37,822 bases of DNA from a virus. Position 1 is the stretch's first letter; each line of letters starts with the position of its first letter. A program made the translations under genes and the position numbers. Positions 1-6,670 of this stretch are shown here, one piece after another. The notes beneath the pieces were generated by a model, which did not search any database, was not told where the DNA came from, and worked only from the letters and a program-made list of their open reading frames with translations. The DNA lies in IMG/VR virus record IMGVR_UViG_3300033142_001280, positions 1 to 37,822 of that record; one strand, 5' to 3'.

Positions 1-332
1 TAGGAGACATTGTTTATACAAGTCAGGTTAATTTAAGTTTTAATATTAAAGATATGACTTGGAAATTTAAGATTACAAGTCTAAACTTAGACGGCGGTTA
101 CACAATAACAGATGAGAGTGGATATTCAGATGAAGCAAAAGATGATGAACTATATACAAGCGAAGAAGAAGCAATCGAAGCTATAAGAAAACCGTACAAT
201 AAAGCTTTGCAAGAAAGAGACAAAAGAGCTGAAGAAGAAGAAAGAATAGCAAGGGAGAAAATAGTTTTACCAATAATTGAAGAAATTAAAAAAAACAATA
301 TAACTAAAGAAGAACTTAACAAATTTCTATGA
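1..332 (+). CDS. Hypothetical protein, 3' part of a gene crossing the contig ends
   Basis: This is the C-terminal part of an unknown protein of 118 residues. The gene starts at ATG 37684, runs off the right edge and continues here, because the first and last 114 bases are identical. Reading from the internal ATG at 54 would lose the first 26 residues. The N-terminus contains YNLGDIVYTS, a pattern common at the start of small phage proteins with an SH3-like fold. The C-terminal half is a charged helix rich in Glu and Lys. The stop TGA overlaps the ATG of the next small ORF (ATGA at 329). Function unknown. Confidence 0.7.
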   Translation, partial: GDIVYTSQVNLSFNIKDMTWKFKITSLNLDGGYTITDESGYSDEAKDDELYTSEEEAIEAIRKPYNKALQERDKRAEEEERIAREKIVLPIIEEIKKNNITKEELNKFL

Positions 333-466
333 CCAATAAAAAATCAAACTGCTGTAACGCAGAAACAACACCAGAAAATATTGACCCAAAAATAATGGGT
401 AAAATGAAAAAGAAGCGTGGGAAAAATGGAATAAATGGATTGATGAAGAAGTTGAAAAACTATTGA
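329..466 (+). CDS. Small Cys-containing ORF, possibly frameshifted
   Basis: A 45-codon ORF whose ATG overlaps the previous stop (ATGA), so it is placed for translational coupling. The product begins MTNKKSNCCNAE; the adjacent cysteines resemble half of a zinc-binding knuckle. The last third reads as low-complexity Lys/Gly. In the -1 frame the same DNA encodes EAWEKWNKWIDEEVEKLL and stops at 478-480, four bases before the next gene, which looks far more like real coding sequence. One extra A in the A4 tract at 401-404 would join the two frames into a protein of about 50 residues. It is either a broken gene or a shifted one. Function unknown. Confidence 0.45.
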   Translation: MTNKKSNCCNAETTPENIDPKIMGKMKKKRGKNGINGLMKKLKNY

Positions 467-484
467 AAATAAAAAAATAACACT

Positions 485-1120
485 ATGACTAAAAACAATA
501 AAACAAAAGAAATACACGCAGAAATTGACAGGATAAGAGCTGTTAATGAGGGGATTAGTGAGGTCTTCGGATTCTCAAATATAGGAGATGAGATTTTATA
601 TCTTTGTAAAGACGGTTATAGGATTGTTGCTGAGAATACGCTAGGTGAATTTAGATTTATTAAAGGTGAGGGTTCAATTACAAGAGAAGAAATAACACCA
701 ATTTTATCCAAAGACCAAATCAAAACCCTCTTCCGTGATTTGCATAATGCGGGGTTGTTGGGGGAGAATCCAAATCAACTTCCAGACGCTATAAGAATAA
801 GAGATGAGGATGGCACTGAACATCAACTTTGGGTTGCAAACGGAACAAAGAGAGTTTGGTATGTATCTGACACTTATGAGGGCGAAATAATGGCAACAGG
901 AAACACGATTGAAGAAAGTAAAAGCTTGCTATTAGAAGAATTGAAAGATTACGACATAATCAAGAAAGAATATGCTCATCGTCAATCCCAAGCCCTAGCC
1001 CTACAAATCAAATGGTTTAACGATATAGAATCAGGAGATAAACTATTGCCTAGTTTGTGGGAGACTGATGAAGAGAAGGTTTTGAGTGAATTGTGGGAGA
1101 TTTTGAAAGGGATTAAATAA
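485..1120 (+). CDS. Hypothetical protein (211 aa)
   Basis: I do not recognise this 211-residue soluble protein. It has no membrane segment and no cysteine cluster. Residues of about 25-75 and 100-140 look like mixed alpha/beta blocks, and the C-terminal third is helical and acidic, ending SELWEILKGIK. It lies in the plus-strand run that starts near the contig junction, 8 bases before the next gene. No Shine-Dalgarno sequence precedes the ATG; the upstream bases are A-rich, as throughout this genome. The intact 211-codon frame and tight neighbour spacing support it as real. Confidence 0.75.
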   Translation: MTKNNKTKEIHAEIDRIRAVNEGISEVFGFSNIGDEILYLCKDGYRIVAENTLGEFRFIKGEGSITREEITPILSKDQIKTLFRDLHNAGLLGENPNQLPDAIRIRDEDGTEHQLWVANGTKRVWYVSDTYEGEIMATGNTIEESKSLLLEELKDYDIIKKEYAHRQSQALALQIKWFNDIESGDKLLPSLWETDEEKVLSELWEILKGIK

Positions 1121-1128
1121 ATGTTATT

Positions 1129-1365
1129 ATGACTGTAAAAAATATAAAAGTAGATGAAAAAGAAAAGATGTTGAAAGTTACTTACATTGACGGAAGTGTG
1201 ATGTATATTAGTTTTGGTGTGTTTGATGTAATTGGTAGTGTTGTAAAAAGAAAGCAATTAGCGAAACCTTTAACAGAACCATTGATGCAAGAAATGTTGA
1301 ATAATACAGAAACCAAACAAAGTATAATAAATGCAGTAAATAATAATATGAGCAATTTCCTATGA
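1129..1365 (+). CDS. Hypothetical protein (78 aa)
   Basis: A small unknown protein. The first half reads as a beta-hairpin-like block (KVTYIDGSVMYISF) and the second as an amphipathic helix ending in NNNMSNFL. It starts 8 bases after the preceding stop, which suggests co-transcription. Its TGA overlaps an ATG opening a 14-codon ORF that I do not count as a gene, because the next promoter runs through it. The reverse-strand frame over the same region is a shadow. Confidence 0.65.
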   Translation: MTVKNIKVDEKEKMLKVTYIDGSVMYISFGVFDVIGSVVKRKQLAKPLTEPLMQEMLNNTETKQSIINAVNNNMSNFL

Positions 1366-1385
1366 CCAAAATACAACGACATAAT

Positions 1386-1416
1386 TTGACAAAATTAAAA
1401 CAATAATCAATAAATA
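1386..1416 (+). promoter_or_regulatory. Sigma70-like promoter for the acidic protein gene
   Basis: TTGACA at 1386-1391 is followed by AAATTAAAAC, the spacer pattern shared by most promoters here. A degenerate AT-rich -10 (ATAAAT or TAAATA, 1410-1416) ends 3-4 bases before the ATG at 1420. Start of transcription at or next to the ATG is implied. Confidence 0.55.
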
Positions 1417-1419
1417 ATC

Positions 1420-1989
1420 ATGGCTAAAAAAACAATAGAAGAAGTTAAGCAATTGCTTCTTGACAAGAAAAACAACGGTGAAAGAATTGAAGAAAGCTTT
1501 GGCGTTACTAAGAAACCAAACACCAACAATCCAAGTCCAGACGAAACTTTTGCGGATAAGAAAACTTATATAGAAGCTGAAGAAGGTGAGTTGTTTGAAA
1601 TCCCTTTTACTTTGACCGATAACAACGAGCTACAAGCTATAATAGAAGGCAATCCAATTATAACTTTTTATAAAGAATACGCTAATCAAGGCGGTCTATT
1701 CGACGACTTTTTAAAAGAACCTGAACTTGAAGACGAGGATGAAGATGAGTTTGAACACAAAATTGAAGATTTAGAAGTTGGTGGAAGTATCGAAATAATC
1801 TTTGAAAATGTTACAGAAGAAGAAAAAACGCAAATCAAAGAATTGTATGAATTGGTCGAAAAGAAAGAGATAATTCACATAGAAGAACCTCCAAAACCGT
1901 TCAAAGAAAGAGTGTTTAAAGCGTTGGAAGGTGCAGACCTATCAGATGAAGAACTAGAAAAGGTTGAAAACTGTGGTCTATTCGACTAA
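1420..1989 (+). CDS. Acidic hypothetical protein (189 aa)
   Basis: An unknown, strongly acidic protein. The N-terminus is a short helix (TIEEVKQLLLDKKN). Residues 106-118 hold a run of Glu and Asp, and the C-terminus is helical and acidic, ending ENCGLFD. Highly acidic small phage proteins sometimes act as DNA mimics that block host DNA-binding proteins, but there is no family match to support that here. It has its own promoter directly upstream and is followed by an inverted repeat and a terminator. No membrane segments or cysteine pairs. Confidence 0.7.
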   Translation: MAKKTIEEVKQLLLDKKNNGERIEESFGVTKKPNTNNPSPDETFADKKTYIEAEEGELFEIPFTLTDNNELQAIIEGNPIITFYKEYANQGGLFDDFLKEPELEDEDEDEFEHKIEDLEVGGSIEIIFENVTEEEKTQIKELYELVEKKEIIHIEEPPKPFKERVFKALEGADLSDEELEKVENCGLFD

Positions 1990-1995
1990 CCGCTC

Positions 1996-2060
1996 GGGTA
2001 ACTGTCTTTATTTTTTTGTTTTTTAAATTATATCAATATCATCGTTGTCAACAGTTACCC
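1996..2060. repeat. 10-bp inverted repeat
   Basis: GGGTAACTGT at 1996-2005 and ACAGTTACCC at 2051-2060 are perfect inverted arms with a 45-base AT-rich spacer between them. It could be a transcript stem-loop or a protein-binding dyad. It lies between the acidic protein gene and the endolysin promoter. Confidence 0.6.
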
Positions 2061-2069
2061 AGATTTAAT

Positions 2070-2097
2070 CCCCCGTGTCCATGGGGGTTATTTTTTT
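2070..2097 (+). terminator. Rho-independent terminator
   Basis: CCCCC (2070-2074) pairs with GGGGG (2083-2087) across an 8-base loop, followed by TTATTTTTTT. It closes the plus-strand transcript of the acidic protein gene just before the endolysin promoter. Confidence 0.75.
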
Positions 2098-2105
2098 ACC
2101 TTTAT

Positions 2106-2134
2106 TTGACAAAATTGAAACAAAAATGTAAAAA
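2106..2134 (+). promoter_or_regulatory. Promoter of the endolysin gene
   Basis: TTGACA (2106-2111), 17-base spacer beginning AAATTGAAAC, then TAAAAA (2129-2134). The ATG at 2141 lies 7 bases downstream, so the mRNA is probably leaderless. Confidence 0.6.
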
Positions 2135-2140
2135 TTAGGC

Positions 2141-3388
2141 ATGACTAATCAAATAAGTGAGTTGAATGTTCCGTTTGCAGTCGGCAACGAAATTACACAA
2201 GGTTGGGGTGAGAATGTTGATTTTTATAAGCATTCGTTCAAATATGGACATAACGGCTTTGATATTATCCCGAAAGGTGGAAGATGGGCAGACTTCGAGG
2301 TTCTGGCTGTTGATGATGGTGAAATTGTTAGGGTAGCAGTAGGTGCATACGCAGGAAATTGGGTAAGCATTTGGAACAAAGAAGAAAATAGGGCGTTCAG
2401 ATATTACCACCTTGGGAAAATTTATGTAAAAGAAGGTGATACAGTAAAGAGAGGTCAGCCAATCGGATTCATGGGAAAGACAGGAAATGCTTTTGGTTAT
2501 CACCTACATTTAGGCTATTTCTTAACTAATGAACAAGGACACAGACTGAACACAAACAACGGAATGAACGGGGCTGTAGATCCGTCAGATATTCTTAGAG
2601 AGCTGAACACTCACACAATACCTATTGCTGATGAATCAAAACCAGAAGAAACACCTGATTTTTGGCTTGCAAAAAGGGTGGGTACTTTCCAAGACATACA
2701 CTTTGAGATGCAAAAAGATGGAATTGTTAAAGAAAAATGGTGGGATTATAAACACAAAATGTTTGAGCTAAACGGTGAAAATCGAATGGTACAAATCGGT
2801 GAGAAAATCTTTTTAAAAAAAAATGCAAATTATGTAAACGATGGTGGTAATGTCAAGTCAATAATACCTATTGAAGATTTGTCAAAAACATTAGAAAAAA
2901 TTGAAGAGATAGAGGAGGTCAATAGACAAATAATAGAGGGAAATTTAGAAATTACTAAAGAAAAAATAGAAGAGGTTAAGGCTTCAGACATATCACGCGA
3001 AGTCGAACTAGCCAATGTTGAGCAGATAGCTAATGAATTAGTCAATGATATAAAAGTAGCTAAAAAGGCTTATAATAAGACTTTGCCAATCTTGACGAGG
3101 TTGATGAAAGTACTTAAAAATCTATTTAAACAGATGAAAACACCTGTTGGATTGATTCGTATTACTCAAATAATATTGTATGCGATGGCAGGATTGAACT
3201 TCATCCCGCCAACTACAGCAAGTGTGTTGTCTGGTACATTAGAAGCTGTTAATCAAGTAGATATAGCCTCTGCTGTTGCTACTATAGATTACACACAAAG
3301 TGGTGTAGTTGCCAGTTTTGGGTCTGTGATTGGTGCTTTAATATTAGAACCAATCAAAAAAGCTCTAGCAAAGACTAAAAAAAAATAA
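2141..3388 (+). CDS. M23-family endolysin with hydrophobic C-terminus
   Basis: Predicted peptidoglycan endopeptidase. Residues of about 15-155 form an M23 (LytM/lysostaphin-type) zinc metallopeptidase: HNGFD supplies H37 and D41, YYHL supplies H90, and YHLHLG supplies H121 and H123. These match the zinc ligands and catalytic histidines of the family. The region from 240 to 310 is a charged coiled coil. Two hydrophobic stretches follow, at about 337-358 and 387-403, then a basic end (KKALAKTKKK). A typical phage M23 lysin lacks such a tail, so this enzyme may be membrane-tethered or virion-borne. It stands alone between a promoter and a terminator, which suggests its own timing. The start is the ATG just after the promoter. 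Confidence 0.88.
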   Translation: MTNQISELNVPFAVGNEITQGWGENVDFYKHSFKYGHNGFDIIPKGGRWADFEVLAVDDGEIVRVAVGAYAGNWVSIWNKEENRAFRYYHLGKIYVKEGDTVKRGQPIGFMGKTGNAFGYHLHLGYFLTNEQGHRLNTNNGMNGAVDPSDILRELNTHTIPIADESKPEETPDFWLAKRVGTFQDIHFEMQKDGIVKEKWWDYKHKMFELNGENRMVQIGEKIFLKKNANYVNDGGNVKSIIPIEDLSKTLEKIEEIEEVNRQIIEGNLEITKEKIEEVKASDISREVELANVEQIANELVNDIKVAKKAYNKTLPILTRLMKVLKNLFKQMKTPVGLIRITQIILYAMAGLNFIPPTTASVLSGTLEAVNQVDIASAVATIDYTQSGVVASFGSVIGALILEPIKKALAKTKKK

Positions 3389-3420
3389 TCAAGCTAGAGC
3401 ATGAGATTGTTGCGAGATTT

Positions 3421-3451
3421 AAGAGGGGTTAAGCCCCTCTTGTTTTATATT
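3421..3451 (+). terminator. Rho-independent terminator after endolysin
   Basis: AAGAGGGG (3421-3428) pairs with CCCCTCTT (3434-3441) around a 5-base loop, followed by a T-rich tract. It separates the endolysin from the convergent minus-strand gene. Confidence 0.8.
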
Positions 3452-3459
3452 TAATATAA

Positions 3460-3954
3460 TTAATAGTCAGTGTTGGCTATTGCTTGAACTCTTTGTTTAG
3501 TAAGATTAAACTCATCACCAATCTCCTGCCATGTCCAGCCTTCACTCCTGAGTTGCAGAATACGCTTTTTAGCTTCTTTTAGTTCATCCTTACTCATTGG
3601 GTTCGGGTTTGGATTTGGACGCTTGTGTTTGTCAGCGTGCTTCTTCCAACTTCCTTTATATTTCTCTGGATTGTTTTCCTTCCAGTTTTTATAGCTTTTC
3701 TCGTTACCCTCTTTGTATTTTTCAGGATTTTCCTTTGCCCATTTTTTTTGATATTCTTTGTTCTTCTCATTTCGCTTTTCTCTTAATTCAGGATCATCCT
3801 GAATTTTCTGATTTCTTTCTTGAACTTTGTCTTTGTTATCGTTGTAATAATCAAGACTTTGTTCTTTCCAACAACTTTTACATTCGTTGCGGTCATTGTA
3901 GAATTGACTGTCGTCAAGTATTCTACCACATTTTGTACATTGTTTTGTAGGCAT
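3460..3954 (-). CDS. Zinc-ribbon / helix-turn-helix DNA-binding protein
   Basis: A likely DNA-binding regulator of 164 residues. Two CxxC pairs (C6/C9 and C25/C28) form a small zinc ribbon. Residues of about 35-120 are highly charged, with a repeated NPEKYK motif, and look like an extended linker. Residues 140-159 (WTWQEIGDEFNLTKQRVQAI) match the helix-turn-helix of sigma-factor region 4. The gene has a private promoter with perfect consensus and sits at the end of the minus-strand block. A regulator that reads promoter -35 elements is an attractive guess from the region-4-like fold, but an accessory protein of a mobile endonuclease is also possible. Confidence 0.7.
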   Translation of the reverse strand: MPTKQCTKCGRILDDSQFYNDRNECKSCWKEQSLDYYNDNKDKVQERNQKIQDDPELREKRNEKNKEYQKKWAKENPEKYKEGNEKSYKNWKENNPEKYKGSWKKHADKHKRPNPNPNPMSKDELKEAKKRILQLRSEGWTWQEIGDEFNLTKQRVQAIANTDY

Positions 3955-3986
3955 ATATATAGTTTGTTTTTTAAAAAACTACACTA

Positions 3987-4015
3987 ATTATAACAAACTT
4001 TTTTGACTTTGTCAA
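3987..4015 (-). promoter_or_regulatory. Perfect-consensus promoter, minus strand
   Basis: On the minus strand, TTGACA (4015-4010), a 17-base spacer beginning AAGTCAAAAAAG, then TATAAT (3992-3987). This is the best promoter in the window. It drives the zinc/HTH gene starting at 3954. The -35 lies within a small palindrome (TTTGAC TTT GTCAAA, 4002-4016). Confidence 0.85.
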
Positions 4016-4016
4016 A

Positions 4017-4346
4017 TCACTCAACTTTTTCAAACAATTTTTTAAACTCTTGCAAGGAACGAACAAGCATATATATCCCGTCTAGCTTGTCGATTTGATT
4101 CATAACCTCTTTTTGTTTATCGCTCTGTTTACTACTTTTTTCCCTGGTTTTAATCTCACAACCAAGGTATCGACCACCTTTTAAAATAATAGAAATATCA
4201 GGCACGCCAGCCCTACCAGTTTTGAAATATCCACCGCTTTTTGTCTGAATCGCTCCAGCACCTGAACGAAAGAAAAAGCACCGTCCCTGAGCTTCAAGGA
4301 TGGTGCAGTAGTCTAGTATTTGCTTTTGTATTTCTGATTCTTTCAT
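4017..4346 (-). CDS. VRR-NUC domain nuclease
   Basis: A 109-residue stand-alone VRR-NUC protein of the PD-(D/E)xK nuclease superfamily. The pattern RSGAGAIQT ... GRAGVPDISIIL ... GCEIKT gives the catalytic residues D50, E64 and K66, followed by the usual QSDKQ helix. Such proteins are common in phage replication or recombination modules and are thought to cut branched or flap DNA. It is the last gene of the minus-strand early-type operon and lies two bases after the YopX-family gene. Its end abuts the promoter of the zinc/HTH gene. Confidence 0.88.
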   Translation of the reverse strand: MKESEIQKQILDYCTILEAQGRCFFFRSGAGAIQTKSGGYFKTGRAGVPDISIILKGGRYLGCEIKTREKSSKQSDKQKEVMNQIDKLDGIYMLVRSLQEFKKLFEKVE

Positions 4347-4348
4347 AA

Positions 4349-4708
4349 TTATGTGTAAATATTACCAATTACTTTTCTACCTCTATCATTTTCGATGTAT
4401 TCGGACAGTCTAATAGAATAATTCCAATCACCGTTTTTGAATCGAAAAACAACAAACCAGCCGTCTTTAACCCACTCTACAACTCCCCCTTTTGGGAATT
4501 TGTCACTTTGCCATATTTCTTCATCTTTGCTATCTTTCAATTCTGTTGCTTGCATGTGTTCATATCTAGTGTAAAAATCTCTATAATTATTAAACAACGA
4601 ATTTGGAAAAATTTTGGTGTCTTCAGCAGCATCAACAAGTAAAGTAAAAGGAGAGTAATGCAACATCTTTTTTTCTACTTTATCCCACGCTCTAAATCTT
4701 TTAGTCAT
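4349..4708 (-). CDS. YopX-family protein
   Basis: A phage YopX-family protein of 119 residues. The signature is RFRAWDK near the N-terminus, ATELKDSKDEEIWQSD in the middle, a VVEW block, and GRKVIGNIYT at the end. Family members are frequent in phage early regions; no biochemical function is established. I start it at the ATG at 4708 rather than at a TTG two codons upstream, because MTKRFRAWD is the usual family N-terminus. Its start lies next to the stop of the upstream gene, as expected for translational coupling. Confidence 0.85.
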   Translation of the reverse strand: MTKRFRAWDKVEKKMLHYSPFTLLVDAAEDTKIFPNSLFNNYRDFYTRYEHMQATELKDSKDEEIWQSDKFPKGGVVEWVKDGWFVVFRFKNGDWNYSIRLSEYIENDRGRKVIGNIYT

Positions 4709-4710
4709 AA

Positions 4711-4932
4711 TCAATATTCAAATATTTCAATTTCATAACGCTCAGAATCTGACCAGATATGAAGGGAAAAATCCCAGAAATATCGACCATATTCATCTTT
4801 ATCAAACCTTGGTATACAGTACTTTTTTGCTTCTTGTTTGGTGTCGAAATACATCCTGCCATACTTTACGTGAAATTTGTCTCTTGCTTCAACACTGACA
4901 GCTCTGCTTACTATTTTAATTTTGTATGTCAT
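4711..4932 (-). CDS. Hypothetical protein (73 aa)
   Basis: A small unknown protein with many aromatic residues (KYGRMYFDT, EYGRYFWDF). The central stretch, an aromatic strand followed by TKQEAKKYC, resembles the short alpha/beta proteins of phage early regions. Its start overlaps the stop of the upstream gene by four bases, so it belongs to the same operon. No assignable family. Confidence 0.65.
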   Translation of the reverse strand: MTYKIKIVSRAVSVEARDKFHVKYGRMYFDTKQEAKKYCIPRFDKDEYGRYFWDFSLHIWSDSERYEIEIFEY

Positions 4933-5120
4933 ATTTCTTCAATCTTAACAATTTCTAAATCCTCCATGGTCTCATCCTGTCTTTCAACTTCGAATATCTG
5001 ACGAGCTATTTCATTATAGTCTTGTTCAGATTCAGGCATTTTTTTTATATCCACAGCGACAATTTTTTCATGTCTTTCACCGTCTGTTTTTAGAATGGAT
5101 ATTGTTATTTTTTTAAACAT
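4929..5120 (-). CDS. Hypothetical protein (63 aa)
   Basis: A small acidic unknown protein. It opens with a beta strand (KKITISILKTDG) and has an acidic C-terminal helix. It overlaps the downstream gene by ATGA and ends its own upstream gap with a single base between it and the neighbouring stop, so it is clearly within the operon. No recognised family. Confidence 0.65.
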   Translation of the reverse strand: MFKKITISILKTDGERHEKIVAVDIKKMPESEQDYNEIARQIFEVERQDETMEDLEIVKIEEI

Positions 5121-5121
5121 A

Positions 5122-5526
5122 TTACTTTAGTTTTAATACTTTTTTACCTTGTTTACTAGAAAAAACATCAATATCAATTTTATTGTCTTTGATAATCTTT
5201 TCGGCTTCTGCGATTGTAACTGACTTTTTTTCAAAGAATAAATCTTTTAAATCTTCATCTTTGATTAAATCAATTTTGGTTGGGTCAACCGCTCTCTTAC
5301 TCGTTTCTACATAAGAAACCTTATATCCGTTGACTTCTCCATCTTCTTTGCCGTCTAGGGCTTCGATGTAGAGCCTTTCTCTTTCAGCTCTTAGCTTTTC
5401 CACTTCGACTTTATAAAACCTCTCAAACTCTAAAAAAAAGTCTTCAATGTCTTTGAGGTTGCCAGATTCCCGAACCTTGATTGATTCGCTTGTTAGCATT
5501 GCTAGTAGTTTTTCTGTGTTAGACAT
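5122..5526 (-). CDS. Hypothetical protein, helical N-terminus (134 aa)
   Basis: Residues of about 25-60 form a charged coiled coil (EFERFYKVEVEKLRAERERL). A compact block follows (GEVNGYKVSYVETSKRAVDP), then a C-terminal region ending GKKVLKLK. The layout, coiled coil followed by a turn-rich strand segment, resembles phage proteins found beside SSB and recombination genes, but I cannot name the family. It lies between two small unknown genes with gaps of 1 and 6 bases. Confidence 0.65.
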   Translation of the reverse strand: MSNTEKLLAMLTSESIKVRESGNLKDIEDFFLEFERFYKVEVEKLRAERERLYIEALDGKEDGEVNGYKVSYVETSKRAVDPTKIDLIKDEDLKDLFFEKKSVTIAEAEKIIKDNKIDIDVFSSKQGKKVLKLK

Positions 5527-5532
5527 AGATTG

Positions 5533-5742
5533 TTATTTTTTAAAATTAAAAGTTGTTTTAAACGCTTTTACGATTTCTTCACTACAAATCTGACTAGCTA
5601 TGGAAACTTTCAAAAAAGCCCCAATCATTGTTTTAGAGTAAATTTCGATTGCTTTATCTTGTTCATGTTTCTTGAACTTTTTTGAGTTCATACAAAGTCT
5701 TTTTAAAATTGTTGCTCTGTATTTATTATCTAGTTTAGACAT
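5533..5742 (-). CDS. Hypothetical protein (69 aa)
   Basis: A small basic, helical protein (KYRATILKRLCMNSKKFKKHEQDKAIE, read in two parts) with no membrane segment. It begins 12 bases after the stop of the hidden SSB tail frame. Function unknown. The ATG directly follows AT-rich sequence without a Shine-Dalgarno motif. Confidence 0.6.
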   Translation of the reverse strand: MSKLDNKYRATILKRLCMNSKKFKKHEQDKAIEIYSKTMIGAFLKVSIASQICSEEIVKAFKTTFNFKK

Positions 5743-5754
5743 ATAATTTTATTA

Positions 5755-5835
5755 TTAAAAAGGCATATCTACACCGATATTGTCAATGACATTGTCAACA
5801 TCGGGTAGAGGTTCGCTCTCACTTACTTCACTCAT
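5755..5835 (-). CDS. SSB C-terminal acidic tail in the -1 frame
   Basis: A 26-residue frame beginning MSEVSESE and ending DNIGVDMPF. Acidic tails ending D-x-P-F are the hallmark of the protein-docking tip of single-strand DNA-binding proteins. The frame overlaps the SSB stop codon (ATGA) and is in the -1 frame relative to it. A run of ten A's (5847-5838) lies just upstream, so slippage by -1, or one extra A, would produce a 217-residue SSB with this tip (5755-6407). Alternatively the tail is a coupled micro-peptide, or the A-run has an indel. Confidence 0.6.
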   Translation of the reverse strand: MSEVSESEPLPDVDNVIDNIGVDMPF

Positions 5836-6407
5836 TCTTTTTTTTTTGCTTCTTCCTCGTCGTTTGAAGATTCAAATGGGTCGTTGCCTTCTTCTAGTGC
5901 TTTTAGGTTGATTTTCGATAGTTCTTCGTCAACCTTTGCTTGCAAGGTTTTCGTTAAATCTTCTGCATCATCTGACTGAAAAAAGTACTTGGTTTCAAGT
6001 TTTTGACCTTTTTTTGTAATTTGGATGTCGAATTTTGACCAGTCAGTTTTAATTTTTCCACTTGCGATTGAAAAAAGAAAATCTTGAATTGATTTTTGTG
6101 GAATTTCCCAAATTTTCAATTCTTCATTTTCTGGATCGGTTCTATCTAGAGCGACTACAGCCCAACTTAATTTTGGAGGCTTTCCTAATTCAGGTTTAGC
6201 ACTAGGCGGAACAGTGCCATCTCCTTTATCTTCATGTACAAATTTTTTTATTTTATCTTCTGCATCTTTTAAAAACTCTGCAAAATAGGTTACTACTTCA
6301 GTTTTTGGTGTTAGAACTCTTACTAAGTAAGAACCTTCGTCAGGAAATTTCAAATATTTTGAATTTTGTGCTGGTGTTTTGTAATTTTCTTGAAATGGAT
6401 TAGCCAT
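5832..6407 (-). CDS. Phage single-strand DNA-binding protein
   Basis: Predicted ssDNA-binding protein of 191 residues in the 0 frame. Recognisable blocks are YLKFPDEGSYLVRVLTPKTE near the N-terminus, then KLSWAVVALDR, LKIWEIPQKSIQDFL and FDIQITKKGQKLETKYF. Together they match the OB-fold SSB-like proteins of many siphoviruses. The 0-frame end is an acidic stretch finishing EEEAKKKE without the usual docking tip. The tip is encoded in the overlapping -1 frame beyond an A10 run. The gene is preceded at a distance by a strong minus-strand promoter (6791-6819), with one 49-residue gene between. Confidence 0.8.
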   Translation of the reverse strand: MANPFQENYKTPAQNSKYLKFPDEGSYLVRVLTPKTEVVTYFAEFLKDAEDKIKKFVHEDKGDGTVPPSAKPELGKPPKLSWAVVALDRTDPENEELKIWEIPQKSIQDFLFSIASGKIKTDWSKFDIQITKKGQKLETKYFFQSDDAEDLTKTLQAKVDEELSKINLKALEEGNDPFESSNDEEEAKKKE

Positions 6408-6498
6408 AATAATTGTGTATAATAATTTTTAATAATTTGATTGTTTGAATTTTTGATTGTTTGCTGGGCCACTGTATTCTAACAGCTATTAACTGGAC

Positions 6499-6648
6499 TT
6501 AGAATTGTACTTGAATATTATTTACTGCTCTAACGAATATAAGAAATTCTGCACTAGATATGTTGTGTCGTTCACAGAATAATCTAACATATTCTGAATC
6601 ACTATCTTGTAACATTGCTGTTATATCGAACTCTTCGTATTCTTGCAT
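6499..6648 (-). CDS. Small hypothetical protein (49 aa)
   Basis: An ORF running from ATG 6648 to TAA 6499. The product begins MQEYEEFDITAMLQDSDSEY and ends RAVNNIQVQF. It is acidic then helical, with good amino-acid composition and no membrane segment. It is the first gene downstream of the strong promoter at 6791-6819 and lies before SSB. Function unknown. About 90 bases between its stop and the SSB start hold AT-rich sequence in which I see no gene. Confidence 0.6.
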   Translation of the reverse strand: MQEYEEFDITAMLQDSDSEYVRLFCERHNISSAEFLIFVRAVNNIQVQF

Positions 6649-6670
6649 ATTGTATATATATATTTATAAT

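Noticed and set aside
1362-1406. 14-codon ORF overlapping the 78-residue gene
   Set aside because: It runs through the TTGACA promoter of the next gene and has no independent support.
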